From contig NZ_SLUI01000004.1 in the NCBI RefSeq assembly GCF_004339805.1, positions 124,001 through 188,000 of the forward strand: 64,000 nt of DNA, written 5' to 3'. Each line of letters starts with the position of its first letter. Within the stretch, counting starts at the first letter, position 1. Shown one piece after another: positions 15,422-25,144 of the stretch. The notes under the pieces are model-generated. The model worked only from the letters and a program-made list of their open reading frames with translations. It was not told the DNA's origin and made no database searches. Source of the DNA: Anaerospora hongkongensis. Its GTDB lineage: Bacteria > Bacillota > Negativicutes > Sporomusales > DSM-15969. A program made the position numbers and the translations under genes.

Positions 15422-16699
15422 ATGCTTGATATTCGTTTTATCCGTGACAATACTGATAGAGTTCAGCAAGCTCTTGCCAACCGCGGTGCCGCCGTTGGGC
15501 TGGAGGAGTTTTTGCGTTTGGAAAAAGAGCGGCGCGAACTGCTTCAGCAAGTGGAATCGCTGAAAAGCAAGCGCAATGCAGTATCGCAGGAAATTAGCCA
15601 AATGAAAAAAAATGGCCAGAATGCAGATGCGCTGATTGTTGAGATGCGCGGCGTTGGTGATTGCATCAGCGAATTGGATGGTAAAATACGCGAGGCAGAA
15701 GCGGCGTTAGGTGATATTGTCATGACAATCCCGAACGTTCCTCATGACTCAGTGCCTGTGGGCAGTGATGAAAATGCCAATCAGGAAGTGCGTCGCTGGG
15801 GTACTCCGGCATCGTTTGATTTTGAACCGCTGCCACATTGGGAAATTGGTGAAAAACTGGGCATTCTTGACTTCGAAAGAGGCGGCAAGGTAACGGGCGC
15901 GCGTTTTACATTTTACCGTGGTTTAGGTTCGCGTCTGGAGCGGTCTCTTATCAGCTTTATGCTCGATTTACATACTGGTGAACATGGCTACACGGAATTT
16001 TTCCCGCCATTTATCGTAAATCGCGACAGCATGGTAGGTACAGGTCAGCTGCCTAAGTTTAGCCAGGATATGTTTAAACTGGAAGGGCTGGATTATTATC
16101 TTATCCCTACGGCGGAAGTGCCAATTACCAACTATCATCGCTCCGAAATATTGGATGGAAAAGATTTGCCGCTTTATTATACTGCCTATAGTGCCTGCTT
16201 TAGAGCAGAGGCCGGAGCTGCCGGACGCGATACACGCGGTCTTATCCGCCAGCATCAATTTAATAAAGTGGAAATGGTGAAATTCAGTTTACCTGAAGAA
16301 TCTTACAATGAATTAGAAAAACTGACGAACAATGCCGAACGGGTCCTGCAGTTACTGGGGCTGCCTTACCGGGTAATGCTGCTGTGCAGTGGCGATATGG
16401 GCTTTGCTTCGGCGAAAACCTATGATCTGGAAGTATGGCTGCCGAGCTTTAATAAATACCGCGAAATTTCTTCGTGTTCCAATTTCGAAGATTACCAGGC
16501 ACGCCGGGCAGATATTAAATTCCGGCGCGAGGCAAAAGCAAAACCGGAATTTGTTCATACTTTAAATGGCTCTGGCGTGGCTATTGGACGTACGGTCGCG
16601 GCTATATTAGAGAATTATCAGCAACCTGACGGATCAGTGATCATTCCTGAAGTACTGAGACCGTATATGGGAACAGACCGGATAAAAGGCTATAAGTAA
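15422..16699 (+). CDS. serS: seryl-tRNA synthetase
   Basis: A 425-residue class II synthetase of normal length. The N-terminal coiled-coil tRNA-binding arm covers about residues 30-100 (rich in Lys, Glu, Gln). The catalytic core carries motif 2 ([21 protein letters not shown]) and motif 3 ([17 protein letters not shown]). It charges tRNA-Ser with serine in the cytoplasm. The ATG at 15422 follows TAGGAGG. No T-box precedes it, unlike serC in this window, but a candidate attenuator or sRNA lies 90 bp upstream. A perfect 14-bp terminator follows. Confidence 0.97.
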   Translation: MLDIRFIRDNTDRVQQALANRGAAVGLEEFLRLEKERRELLQQVESLKSKRNAVSQEISQMKKNGQNADALIVEMRGVGDCISELDGKIREAEAALGDIVMTIPNVPHDSVPVGSDENANQEVRRWGTPASFDFEPLPHWEIGEKLGILDFERGGKVTGARFTFYRGLGSRLERSLISFMLDLHTGEHGYTEFFPPFIVNRDSMVGTGQLPKFSQDMFKLEGLDYYLIPTAEVPITNYHRSEILDGKDLPLYYTAYSACFRAEAGAAGRDTRGLIRQHQFNKVEMVKFSLPEESYNELEKLTNNAERVLQLLGLPYRVMLLCSGDMGFASAKTYDLEVWLPSFNKYREISSCSNFEDYQARRADIKFRREAKAKPEFVHTLNGSGVAIGRTVAAILENYQQPDGSVIIPEVLRPYMGTDRIKGYK

Positions 16700-16708
16700 G
16701 ATAAAAGG

Positions 16709-16752
16709 AAAGCAGGCATCAGTATCTGATGCCTGCTTTATAAGTTTTTTAT
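16709..16752 (+). terminator. Rho-independent terminator after serS
   Basis: AAAGCAGGCATCAG (16709-16722) and CTGATGCCTGCTTT (16726-16739) form a perfect 14-bp stem, then a T-rich tail. Confidence 0.9.
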
Positions 16753-16831
16753 AGAATGGCAGGAAAAGGTTTTGAATTTATTGAATAGTTACTTTAAACT
16801 ATAACTAAAATCTATATTTCCACAAATTGCT

Positions 16832-16860
16832 GCAAAGATAAAGCCAGTCTACGCTGGCTT
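16832..16860 (-). terminator. terminator of the minus-strand 29-codon gene
   Basis: Read on the minus strand: AAGCCAG, six-base loop, CTGGCTT, then TATCTTT. It lies 35 bp after the stop codon of the small gene and has a T-rich tail only on that strand. Confidence 0.65.
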
Positions 16861-16894
16861 AACAAGCAGAAGGACTCTTGTTGTTTGAATAAAG

Positions 16895-16984
16895 CTAGTC
16901 AATAAAGTAGTCTGGTGAGAAGGTAGCGTAGAAGAACCAGTAAGCGTATAGTAGATCTAAATCATCCAACGTGGCTGAACTCAT
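16895..16984 (-). CDS. 29-residue small protein, unknown
   Basis: On the minus strand an ATG at 16984 opens a 30-codon frame ending TAG at 16895. The ribosome site AAGGGGGAG (16990-16998) is 5 nt upstream. The peptide is acidic at its ends and very aromatic: MSSATLDDLDLLYAYWFFYA is followed by TFSPDYFID, with nine Tyr, Phe or Trp and no basic residue. It could be a membrane-associated peptide, a leader peptide or a small toxin; none is established. Support for it being real is the full set of signals: TTGACA-N17-TACAAT promoter, leader terminator, strong ribosome site and a following terminator. I do not recognise a family. Confidence 0.6.
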   Translation of the reverse strand: MSSATLDDLDLLYAYWFFYATFSPDYFID

Positions 16985-17012
16985 CGTTACTCCCCCTTCG
17001 CAAATTTTAAAC

Positions 17013-17066
17013 AAAAAACCTCCACATCAATTGATGCGGAGGCTTCATTGCCTACACGTGTAATTA
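17013..17066 (-). promoter_or_regulatory. leader with Rho-independent terminator (attenuator) before the 29-codon gene
   Basis: On the minus strand, CCTCCGCATC-AATT-GATGTGGAGG (17042-17019) is followed directly by TTTTTT (17018-17013). It lies about 25-50 nt after the expected transcription start and 29 nt before the coding region. Upstream AGGC-AATGAA-GCCT could pair with the first arm and act as a weak antiterminator. The layout is that of an attenuator. Confidence 0.6.
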
Positions 17067-17072
17067 CTTTTT

Positions 17073-17101
17073 ATTGTACTAAAGGGTAGGTGCGGTGTCA
17101 A
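17073..17101 (-). promoter_or_regulatory. sigma-A promoter of the 29-codon gene (minus strand)
   Basis: Read on the minus strand: TTGACA (17101-17096), 17-bp spacer, TACAAT (17078-17073). It points away from the chemoreceptor gene. Confidence 0.75.
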
Positions 17102-17277
17102 GATTAAAAGCGGATTTTTGTTAGGAATTTTCTGGAAATTTGCAATCAATAGAGAATAGTTATAGGTGTATAATGGAAATTTATTTTAGGCTGTTTTTTA
17201 AAAGGACTTTGTAGAAAATCAGCGAAAGTAAAACGGGAGCTTAATCATTAAAAAAAGTAAAAGGGGGAATTTTTTGC

Positions 17278-18966
17278 ATGCGCTTTACAATTGGAAAACA
17301 AATACTTACCGTTTCTTTGTTAGTTGTATTGGCTTTTACAGGACTTAACCTGTATACATACTATCAATTGCAAGTAATTGAACAAGGTTATGACGGAGTA
17401 ATTCAACGCAGTGTTCCTTTAGTGGTTGAAGTAAAAAATCTTAATATCGAAGTGAAGGCTCAGGCAGCTGCTGTCCGAGGCTACATCATCAGCGGCGACA
17501 GAAAATATGTATCTGAGTATGAGCAGTCTACCAAAGCGGTTAAGACAACAATGGACAGCCTGGAGAAAAAGCTCATTACGCCGGAGGGAAAAGAAAAAGT
17601 AACAGGTCTCCGCAATGCCTTGGCCGAATACAACCGGGTTGCGGATCAAACAATCGTCACCCGTACGGAGAAGGGCTTGGCTGATGCAGCACTGGTGATG
17701 AATACGGCAAAAGAGAAAAATGAAATAGCGGAAAAGCTGATGGTTGACACGGTTGCATTTCTTACGGAAAGAATGGACCTGAGGACAGAACAAAACAAAA
17801 ATTTGGCTGATAGTATTGAACGGATCATTATTATTTTAGATGTAATTATCCTCGTGTGTGCAATAGCAGGTTCAACCTGGCTGATGCGGCGCATATCCCG
17901 CCCGTTGGCCGATGTTGTTACAGCAGCTCATGATATTGCCGATGGAGATTTGCAGATTAAGCAGATCCGGTATGCGGGTGATGATGAAATTGGCGATTTA
18001 CTGAAAGCATTCTCTCACATGGCCAAAAATCTGCAGGAGATTGTCACCCATGTTTCAAGGTCTGCTGAGCAGGTTGCGGCAGCTAGTGAACAATTGACGG
18101 CAAGTGCCGATCAGTCAGCTCTCGCAGCCGGACAAGTGGCGGAAACTATAACCTCTGTTGCGGCAGGCGCTTATACGCAAGGAACAACAGTTGAGCATAC
18201 TGCCGACATTGTGCAGGAAATGGCAAGAGCGATTGGACATATTGCAGAGAATTCGAGTACCGTTTCTGCCCGGTCGGCAGAAACAAGCAAAGCGGCAACG
18301 ATTGGCAGCCAGGCGATGCAGCAGGCTACTGATCAAATGCAGGCGATTAATCGCTCAGTCAGCCAGTCGGCTGAAGTAGTGGGGAAATTGGGCGAGAGCT
18401 CGAAGCAGATTGGGGAAATTGTAGATGTAATCAGCGGCATTGCCGGACAAACGAATTTACTGGCCCTCAATGCAGCTATTGAGGCTGCCAGGGCGGGTGA
18501 GCAGGGACGCGGCTTTGCGGTTGTTGCTGATGAAGTGCGGAAATTGGCGGAACAATCTCATGAAGCGGCACAAAAAATTGCACACATTGTGCGGGAGATA
18601 CAAGCGGAAACAACTAGTGTTGTTACTGTAATGCAGCAAGGAACGGTTGATGTAGCCCGTGGCAGTGAGGTCATTATTTCAACAGGTGAACGTTTTACAG
18701 CTATTGTGAGTCTGGTTGAAAACCTTAACTCTGAAATACAGGAAATTACGGCAGCTTCTGAGCAATTGTCAGCATCAAGCGAAGAAGTGGTGAAGTCGGT
18801 AGAATCGGTAAAACAACTGGCCGGCGAGACGGCGGCCAATACGCAGACTATTTCCGCCGCAGCCGAAGAACAATCGGCATCCATGGAGGAGATTGCAGCC
18901 TCCAGTCAGGCTTTGTCCAGATTGGCTGATGAATTGCAGATGGTTGTTCGCAAATTTAAAATATAA
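17278..18966 (+). CDS. methyl-accepting chemotaxis protein
   Basis: A 562-residue transmembrane chemoreceptor. Helix 1 is at about residues 10-28. A four-helix-bundle ligand domain (4HB_MCP type) spans about 30-180, helix 2 is near 183-203, HAMP follows at about 205-257, and a long cytoplasmic signalling coiled coil occupies the rest. The conserved hairpin tip reads [41 protein letters not shown]. It would relay an unknown ligand to CheA. The ATG at 17278 is preceded by AAAGGGGGAAT. No che genes are adjacent, so it is a dispersed receptor gene. A terminator follows. Confidence 0.95.
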   Translation: MRFTIGKQILTVSLLVVLAFTGLNLYTYYQLQVIEQGYDGVIQRSVPLVVEVKNLNIEVKAQAAAVRGYIISGDRKYVSEYEQSTKAVKTTMDSLEKKLITPEGKEKVTGLRNALAEYNRVADQTIVTRTEKGLADAALVMNTAKEKNEIAEKLMVDTVAFLTERMDLRTEQNKNLADSIERIIIILDVIILVCAIAGSTWLMRRISRPLADVVTAAHDIADGDLQIKQIRYAGDDEIGDLLKAFSHMAKNLQEIVTHVSRSAEQVAAASEQLTASADQSALAAGQVAETITSVAAGAYTQGTTVEHTADIVQEMARAIGHIAENSSTVSARSAETSKAATIGSQAMQQATDQMQAINRSVSQSAEVVGKLGESSKQIGEIVDVISGIAGQTNLLALNAAIEAARAGEQGRGFAVVADEVRKLAEQSHEAAQKIAHIVREIQAETTSVVTVMQQGTVDVARGSEVIISTGERFTAIVSLVENLNSEIQEITAASEQLSASSEEVVKSVESVKQLAGETAANTQTISAAAEEQSASMEEIAASSQALSRLADELQMVVRKFKI

Positions 18967-18988
18967 TAGGAATAGTAAAGATAAAATG

Positions 18989-19035
18989 AGGTGCCGCAAA
19001 ATGCTTTTTGTAAAGCAAAATGTGGCACCTTTTTT
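18989..19035 (+). terminator. Rho-independent terminator after the chemoreceptor gene
   Basis: AGGTGCCGCA pairs with TGTGGCACCT (one G-U), with an inner GCTTT/AAAGC extension, then TTTTTT. Confidence 0.85.
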
Positions 19036-19180
19036 CTGGGAAAACGCTGCTGAGAGAACGTTCGGTATCCAGATTATTCCTTTGGGATTTATCTGACTGC
19101 CAGCAAAGGAAGAATGGATAGTTTGTCGAACTAAAACAAATACGTAAATGATAATTTGATATGTACTTGTGAGGCTTGAT

Positions 19181-21787
19181 ATGAAAAAGCTAGATAAGCG
19201 GTATTACCGGAAACCGCTATTGAAACGTGCTTCTTGTAAAACCAGTGCTGCCATATTGTATCAGTCAGCTCTTGGTCTGCTTAATCGTTTAGAGATGAAT
19301 GTTTTATTAGAACTGATTGTTAAAAGAGCGGCCAATTTGCTTGACACTCCTAACGGATATTACAATTCTGTAGATCTTGACCGGCAGTTGATGGTCAGAA
19401 AAGCCGGTATAGGGATTTATCAAGATGATATAAACCGGACAATGGGCATTCAACAAGGCCTTATCAAACAAACTCTGCAGACCGGCAAGGCTGCAATTAT
19501 CGATGATTACAGCGCTTGGGAAGAACGGCTGCATGATCCTTTCTTTGATAAGATCCGCGCGGAAATGCAGATCCCCATCATCATTGATTCGGTTATTGTC
19601 GGTGTTTTGGGCCTGTCCTTTACTGAGGCGGGGCGCCGGTTTGCCGGTTGTGATATTGCTCTTTTTGAGCAGTTCTCCACAATCGCTGCTATAGCTATTG
19701 ATAATGCAATGCTATACGCTATGGCAAAGCAGGAATTTGAAGAACGCGAAAAAACACAGGCGCATTTGCTGGATATTACTGAAAATATGCATGATATTAT
19801 CAGCAAGGTCAATCAGGAAGGAATCGTCGAATATATTACCAGCTCCTGTGAAAAAGCTACAGGGCATGCTGCAGGCGCGCTATGCGGAACGTATTTTTGG
19901 GACTATGTTCATCCTGATGACCGGGAAACCATCCGGGAAACCTTCTTTTCCTTTTTAACTAGTGGTGAGCCAGGTGTTTATTGCCATAGAATCCTATCAG
20001 CCTCGGGCCGGGAAATTTGGCTGGAAAGTGTTGGTGAGCGGATCTTTGAGAATGGCAAGGTCATGGGAGCGGTGTTTGCATCGCGGGACGTAACCGACCG
20101 TATGCAGGTGCAGGCTAATTATCAGGCAATATTCGGACTGGTCAATGATGGTATTGTTTTGTACGACCTCGAAACACTCCATGTTCTGGAAGCTAATAAT
20201 AAGGTCTGTGAGTTTTTGGGGCTTTCTAAAGATGAGGTATTGAAAATGAATGCCGAGTCGTTAGGCAGCGGTGAATTTCCTTACGATTCTTCGCAAATAC
20301 AAACCTGGTTTCAGAAGGCTATTGCCGGAGAACGTCCTTTATTTGAGTGGAAAATTAAAAATGGCCAGGGACGGCACGTAGATGTTGAAGTCAATCTTAA
20401 ACAAGTAAACATCACTAATAAAAGCTACATAATGGCAGTCGTACGGGATATTTCCGACAGGCGGGCAGCAACGGAAAAAATCTATCGGCTTGCTAACTAC
20501 GATGCACTTACCGGCCTTCCCAATAAGCGGCTTTTTGAAGACCGTCTAAGCATCGCCCTGGCACATGCCAAAAGAAATGGTGAGAAGCTGGCAGTTCTCT
20601 ACCTCGATCTGGACCGGTTCAAAACAATCAATGATTCTTTGGGACATGATACAGGTGATGAACTGTTGCAAAAGGTAGCCGGCAGGCTGCAAATGTGTGT
20701 GCGTGATGATGATACAATTTGTCACCAGGGTGGTGATAAGTTTATTATCCTGCTGACGGATATTCCTAAGGTTTCCGATTTGCCGCAAATCATTGGTAAA
20801 TTTCACCTGGCTCTGGCCACTCCTTTAATCAGTAAAGAAACAGAGATTCGGCTTACTTCGAGTATTGGAGTCAGCTGCTTTCCTGATAATGGACATTCGC
20901 CGGAAATTCTCATCCGCAATTCGGAATTAGCAATGTATTATGCAAAGGATTCGGGCAGAAATAATCATCAGTTTTTTACGGAATCTTTAAACGAAGGGAT
21001 AGCCGAGCGTTTATCAATTGAAAGCAGTCTGCGGCTGGCATTAGAGCGCAATGAATTTCTGCTGTATTATCAGCCGCAAATTGATATACGTACGAATGAA
21101 TTCATTGGAGTTGAGGCGCTGATTCGCTGGAATCATCCACAAAAAGGAATGATATCTCCTGCGAAATTTATCCCGGTTGCCGAAGAAACAGGGATGATTA
21201 TTCCCATAGGCGAATGGGTAATTCACGAAGTGTGCCGTCAGCATAATATCTGGCTGGACATAGGCTTGCCCGCTATTCAGATTGCCCTCAATCTATCCGC
21301 TATTCAGTTCCGGCAGAAGCAATTTCCGACAGTAATAGCGGACATCATCAAAAAATATAATGTTAATCCTTCCTATCTCGAAATAGAACTAACCGAAGGG
21401 ATTGTAATGGGTGATGATGACGGCGCTATCGAAGAAATGCATGCCTTGAAAAAACTGGGGCTGAACCTGTCAATTGATGACTTTGGAACCGGATACTCCA
21501 GTTTGCGCTATCTCTGTCAGTTCCCGATTGATAAGCTGAAAATTGATCAGTCGTTTGTCCGGGAAATGAATGCTGATTCAACTCAACTGGCTATTATCAA
21601 GACAATTATTACTTTGGCCAGGCAGCTCCGCCTGCGTGTTCTGGCGGAAGGTGTTGAGAGCAAAGAAGAATTAGAACAGCTGAAAAAGTGTGGCTGTGAA
21701 GAAGTTCAGGGATATTATTTTTCCCCGCCACTGCCAGCTGGACAGTTTGTTGAATGGTTTGAAAAATGGAAGCTGCAAAATATATGA
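19181..21787 (+). CDS. GAF-PAS-PAS-GGDEF-EAL protein
   Basis: An 868-residue cytoplasmic protein. Order: GAF-like domain (about 40-190), PAS (about 195-310), second PAS (about 315-430), GGDEF (about 435-600), EAL (about 610-865). The GGDEF signature is changed to GGDKF (517-521), so the cyclase half is probably inactive or regulatory. The EAL half looks intact: EAL at 645-647, NLSA, ELTE, IDDFGTGYSSL, the lysine in PIDKLKID, AEGVE, and EVQGYYFSPPL. Net activity is therefore predicted to be cyclic-di-GMP hydrolysis. The ATG at 19181 follows GTGAGG; a GTG four codons earlier overlaps that site. Confidence 0.9.
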   Translation: MKKLDKRYYRKPLLKRASCKTSAAILYQSALGLLNRLEMNVLLELIVKRAANLLDTPNGYYNSVDLDRQLMVRKAGIGIYQDDINRTMGIQQGLIKQTLQTGKAAIIDDYSAWEERLHDPFFDKIRAEMQIPIIIDSVIVGVLGLSFTEAGRRFAGCDIALFEQFSTIAAIAIDNAMLYAMAKQEFEEREKTQAHLLDITENMHDIISKVNQEGIVEYITSSCEKATGHAAGALCGTYFWDYVHPDDRETIRETFFSFLTSGEPGVYCHRILSASGREIWLESVGERIFENGKVMGAVFASRDVTDRMQVQANYQAIFGLVNDGIVLYDLETLHVLEANNKVCEFLGLSKDEVLKMNAESLGSGEFPYDSSQIQTWFQKAIAGERPLFEWKIKNGQGRHVDVEVNLKQVNITNKSYIMAVVRDISDRRAATEKIYRLANYDALTGLPNKRLFEDRLSIALAHAKRNGEKLAVLYLDLDRFKTINDSLGHDTGDELLQKVAGRLQMCVRDDDTICHQGGDKFIILLTDIPKVSDLPQIIGKFHLALATPLISKETEIRLTSSIGVSCFPDNGHSPEILIRNSELAMYYAKDSGRNNHQFFTESLNEGIAERLSIESSLRLALERNEFLLYYQPQIDIRTNEFIGVEALIRWNHPQKGMISPAKFIPVAEETGMIIPIGEWVIHEVCRQHNIWLDIGLPAIQIALNLSAIQFRQKQFPTVIADIIKKYNVNPSYLEIELTEGIVMGDDDGAIEEMHALKKLGLNLSIDDFGTGYSSLRYLCQFPIDKLKIDQSFVREMNADSTQLAIIKTIITLARQLRLRVLAEGVESKEELEQLKKCGCEEVQGYYFSPPLPAGQFVEWFEKWKLQNI

Positions 21788-21849
21788 AGAAGGGGACGGT
21801 GGCTGTGATCAGGTAGAAGCTGCTGTCTCCTTCTTTCCAGTAGACAGCT

Positions 21850-21878
21850 TTGGGGTATATCAGGCTCTATGCTATAAT
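21850..21878 (+). promoter_or_regulatory. promoter for the PhnD-like / two-component operon
   Basis: TTGGGG (21850-21855), 17-bp spacer and TATAAT (21873-21878), with an extended -10 TG. Start expected near 21885. Confidence 0.65.
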
Positions 21879-21918
21879 AACGGTAATACCCTTCACAGAA
21901 ATGCAGGTGAATGAACGG

Positions 21919-22845
21919 GTGAGAACCGGACTAATTTTCAGTATGCTTGTTTTGCTTTGCCTGATTTTGGCCAGCTGTCAGAAGCAAGCCAGTCAGACGG
22001 TATATATTGATTTTACCGACAAAGAGATACAGTTGGAACCCCTTCAGGCTAATGAAAGTATGCGTAAGCCCATTCGCATAGCATTGGCTTCGGTAATTTC
22101 GGCAAAGGACACTATCGGTTATTACCGCAAGATAGCCGATTATGTTGCTTCTCAGCTGGATGTTCCGGTGATTCTGGTTCAGCGTAATACCTATGAAGAG
22201 GTTAATCAGCTGATGGCTAATGGGGCAGTTGATATTGCATTTTCTTCAACTGGAGCCTATGGTGCCTATCGCGGGCTGACCGATGTAGAGATTCTGGCTA
22301 TGCAGCAGTACCAAGGAAACTCGCTGTATAATACGTATGTAATTGTCAATAAGGGCAGTAATATTGAGAGTATGGAGGATCTTCGCGGCAAAAGCTTCGC
22401 TTTTACCGATCCCTTAAGTTTCTCCGGACATTTATCGGTCATACAGTATCTAAAAAATCACAAGGAATTACCTGAACGGTATTTCAATCGCTTTTTTTAT
22501 ACGTATAATCATGATAAATCGATTTGGGCAGTTGCCAATAATCTCGCAGACGGCGCGAGTATAGATAGTATGATTTATGACTATGCCCAGGAAAAAACGC
22601 CTGATTTGGTCAGGCAGATTCGCATTATTGCTACAATCGGGTCAGCACCGACAGGACCGATTATTATGAGGAAGAACTTAAGCTCTGAAATGAAAGCACA
22701 GCTGCGGGGGATTTTTCTAAATATGGAGAACTCACCTGAGGCCCAAAAAGGCATGCAGGGGCTGCTTATTGACCGCTTCGTCGTGCCCCAGCCGAATTTA
22801 TATGAACCGCTGCGTAATCTGTATAACCGGGTGGACGAACTATGA
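21919..22845 (+). CDS. PhnD-like substrate-binding lipoprotein (sensor accessory)
   Basis: About 308 residues. An N-terminal hydrophobic segment ends in the lipobox LASC, so it should be anchored in a membrane. The rest matches the phosphate/phosphonate-binding PhnD-like fold: PIRIALASVISAKDTIGYYRKIADYVASQLD, then VDIAFSSTGAY and DLRGKSFAF. I choose the GTG at 21919 because AGGTGA sits 8 nt upstream. An ATG at 21901 lacks a ribosome site but would give six more residues. It overlaps a histidine kinase by 4 bp and has no permease or ATPase partner. It is therefore more likely a ligand-binding sensor for the kinase than a transporter part. Ligand unknown. Confidence 0.82.
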   Translation: MRTGLIFSMLVLLCLILASCQKQASQTVYIDFTDKEIQLEPLQANESMRKPIRIALASVISAKDTIGYYRKIADYVASQLDVPVILVQRNTYEEVNQLMANGAVDIAFSSTGAYGAYRGLTDVEILAMQQYQGNSLYNTYVIVNKGSNIESMEDLRGKSFAFTDPLSFSGHLSVIQYLKNHKELPERYFNRFFYTYNHDKSIWAVANNLADGASIDSMIYDYAQEKTPDLVRQIRIIATIGSAPTGPIIMRKNLSSEMKAQLRGIFLNMENSPEAQKGMQGLLIDRFVVPQPNLYEPLRNLYNRVDEL

Positions 22846-24260
22846 TTAGGCGGTTGTCACATTTAGGAATCTACTCTCAGGTCAACGGCGTAATTGTAGG
22901 TCTGCTGCTGCTATTGGGGATGCTGATTTGGCTGCTGGTTCAGTATGCTATGGTTGAGTTTTTAGGGCATCAGATGGAAAAACGAGGCGTAGATATTGGA
23001 AAATATATAGCTATATTAAGTGCAAATGACATCGTACTTGATAATCATTATGCCCTCTATGAAAGAATCAGCAATACCCGCAATAATACGGAAGATGTTC
23101 GGTACATCCTTATTACGGATTCTCTGGGCAATATCGTGGTTCATACTTTTTCCGATGGACTGCCGAAGAAACTGACGGTGCTTGCGGCGGAGGTTCTTGC
23201 TCCCGGTGAGCCTTACCGCATTAACCGGTACGACAGCAATGAAGGCGCTATTCATGAAGCTGCCGTACCAATTGAAAATGGCGATATTGGCTATGTGCGC
23301 GTCGGCATGTCCGATAAGCACATGCAGCAATTCCTTACCCGTAAAAATACCGAAATTTTTACAGGCATCCTCCTGATGGCTCTGGCTGCAGCAATTGCAG
23401 CTACAGGGCTTACGACGGTCATTATCAGACCGATACGCAGGCTGGCTGCGGCGGTAGCGCAAATTCGCCAGGGGAATTTGCCTGAACATATTGCAGTCAA
23501 AGGAAATGATGAAGTCGGCTTACTGACTAGTGCCTTTAATGAGATGGTTGATGACCTTAAGCAAAAGCAGCGAGAAAACGATCATTTGCTGGAAGAATTA
23601 CGCTTAAAAGAGGCAATCCGGGCGGAACTGATTAGTAAATTATTTACGATTCAGGAAGAAGAGCGAAAACGGATCGCCCGGGAATTGCATGATGAAGCGG
23701 GACAATCGCTGACATCGCTCCTTGCCTATTTGAAAGTGCTAGCCTCACGGTCCACTGATCAGAAACAACAGCAAATAGTGGAGACCGTGCGGGATCTGGC
23801 GGTCGGTTTACTGGCTGAAATGAAAAATATGGCGCTTGAACTCAGGCCGCCGGTGTTAGATGATCATGGTATTGTCGCCGCTATGGAGCGCCACTGCCGC
23901 AATTTTTCCTCGCAGTACAAGATTCCGGTTTGTTTCTCAACCGATATTGATAAGCTGATTGTGACGAACGATGTGTCGCTGGCGTTATATCGCATCTTAC
24001 AGGAAAGTTTAACGAATATAGCAAAACATGCAAAGGCTCGTTCGGTATCTGTGAAGGTAATGGAGGAGTTAAATACAGTTGCCCTAATGGTTACTGATGA
24101 TGGAATTGGCATTGCATCGCACCTATTAGCGGTCAGTTATGAAAACAAAAAGCTAGGTCTGTACGGAATGCGGGAGCGAGCGGAACTATTGGGAGGAACG
24201 TTTGCTATTCAGCCGGGCCAGGCAGGCGGTACTGTTATCACAGTTCAATTGCCCAAGTAA
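22842..24260 (+). CDS. sensor histidine kinase, NarL/LuxR-system type
   Basis: A 472-residue membrane kinase. Helix 1 is at about 13-35, an extracytoplasmic domain at about 36-170, helix 2 at about 175-198, and HAMP to about 250. The HisKA_3 dimerisation box RELHDEAGQSLTSLL has phospho-acceptor His283. The HATPase carries LRPPVLDDHGIVAA, LQESLTNIAKHAKA and GIGLYGMRERAELLGG-type boxes (here KLGLYGMRERAELLGG). The ATG overlaps the stop of the PhnD-like lipoprotein (ATGA). The response-regulator gene follows after 13 bp. The three genes form one operon in which the lipoprotein probably presents the signal to this kinase. Confidence 0.92.
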   Translation: MIRRLSHLGIYSQVNGVIVGLLLLLGMLIWLLVQYAMVEFLGHQMEKRGVDIGKYIAILSANDIVLDNHYALYERISNTRNNTEDVRYILITDSLGNIVVHTFSDGLPKKLTVLAAEVLAPGEPYRINRYDSNEGAIHEAAVPIENGDIGYVRVGMSDKHMQQFLTRKNTEIFTGILLMALAAAIAATGLTTVIIRPIRRLAAAVAQIRQGNLPEHIAVKGNDEVGLLTSAFNEMVDDLKQKQRENDHLLEELRLKEAIRAELISKLFTIQEEERKRIARELHDEAGQSLTSLLAYLKVLASRSTDQKQQQIVETVRDLAVGLLAEMKNMALELRPPVLDDHGIVAAMERHCRNFSSQYKIPVCFSTDIDKLIVTNDVSLALYRILQESLTNIAKHAKARSVSVKVMEELNTVALMVTDDGIGIASHLLAVSYENKKLGLYGMRERAELLGGTFAIQPGQAGGTVITVQLPK

Positions 24261-24273
24261 TGGAGTGAAATTT

Positions 24274-24939
24274 ATGGCAAAATATCGTATTATTCTTGTC
24301 GACGACCATCCGGCGCTTCGGGCGGGAGTCAAATTTTTGCTGGAAAGCGATGCTTCCTGTGAGGTAGTCGGGGAAGCAACGGATGGGCGGCAGGCTTTGC
24401 AACTGGTTGAGCAAATTGCTGCTGATGTTCTTATTCTCGACTTATCTTTGCCCCATATGTCTGGCATAGAATGCATCAGAGAACTTAAAAGCCGAAATGC
24501 AAAGATTAAAATTGTTGTGTTTACTATGCATAGTGATGAGCGTTATGTTAAGGAAGCGATGCAAGCGGGGGCTAATGCTTATGTGGAGAAGCAGGCGGTT
24601 GATACGGAGCTGATTACTGCCGTTAAAACTGCTGCAGGAGGGCAAATTTATCTTAACCCGGAAAAATCGCAAATGCTGTTGGCTGCTTTGCTTGCTGCAC
24701 CGCAAAAGCCGGAAGAAGAAAAAAATCCTTACATTATTTTAAGCGCCCGCGAGCGAGAGGTACTAAAATTAATTGCCCGTGGCTATTCGCTAAGCGAAAT
24801 CGGTGAGCAGCTTGCGCTTAGCGTCAAAACGGTAGAGACCTATAAATCACGGCTAATGCAAAAATTGGAGTTTGTCAAAAAGAGCGAACTTATCGAGTAT
24901 GCAGTTAAATATGGCTTGCTGCCAATTGTGAACACGTAG
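24274..24939 (+). CDS. NarL-family response regulator
   Basis: A 221-residue regulator. The receiver domain (1-120) has the acidic pair in VDDHP, phospho-acceptor Asp56 in LILDLSLPHMSG, and the lysine in YVEKQAV. A LuxR-type HTH follows at about 150-210 (LSAREREVLKLIARGYSLSEIGEQLALSVKTVETYKSRL). It would be phosphorylated by the kinase just upstream and bind DNA as a dimer. The ATG at 24274 has GGAG 8 nt upstream; earlier in-frame codons overlap the kinase gene and are rejected. The target genes are not obvious; the MFS transporter gene is the next gene downstream. Confidence 0.93.
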   Translation: MAKYRIILVDDHPALRAGVKFLLESDASCEVVGEATDGRQALQLVEQIAADVLILDLSLPHMSGIECIRELKSRNAKIKIVVFTMHSDERYVKEAMQAGANAYVEKQAVDTELITAVKTAAGGQIYLNPEKSQMLLAALLAAPQKPEEEKNPYIILSAREREVLKLIARGYSLSEIGEQLALSVKTVETYKSRLMQKLEFVKKSELIEYAVKYGLLPIVNT

Positions 24940-24962
24940 GAAAAATCCCTACGTGTTTTTAT
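24931..24962 (+). terminator. Rho-independent terminator overlapping the response-regulator stop codon
   Basis: AACACGTAGG (24931-24940) pairs with CCTACGTGTT, then TTTTATTATTTT. The first arm includes the TAG stop of the regulator gene. Confidence 0.85.
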
Positions 24963-25144
24963 TATTTTCTGCGGCCTTTTCTTACAGCTTGATGGTGTAT
25001 TTCCCTGCTATCGCAGGATAAGTAAACGTGGGATAATTCTGATAAATAAAGGCAGATATTTTGATAATTATCTCATGCCTGTTGTTCACTTGAAAGGAGG
25101 CTAGAATTCCGGCATTTCTATTCATATTCTAAGGAGGAATCCAA

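Noticed and set aside
16700..17277. CRISPR-like or repeat array in the serS/chemoreceptor gap
   Set aside because: The repeats seen are single hairpins of the small minus-strand gene; there is no repeated unit with spacers.
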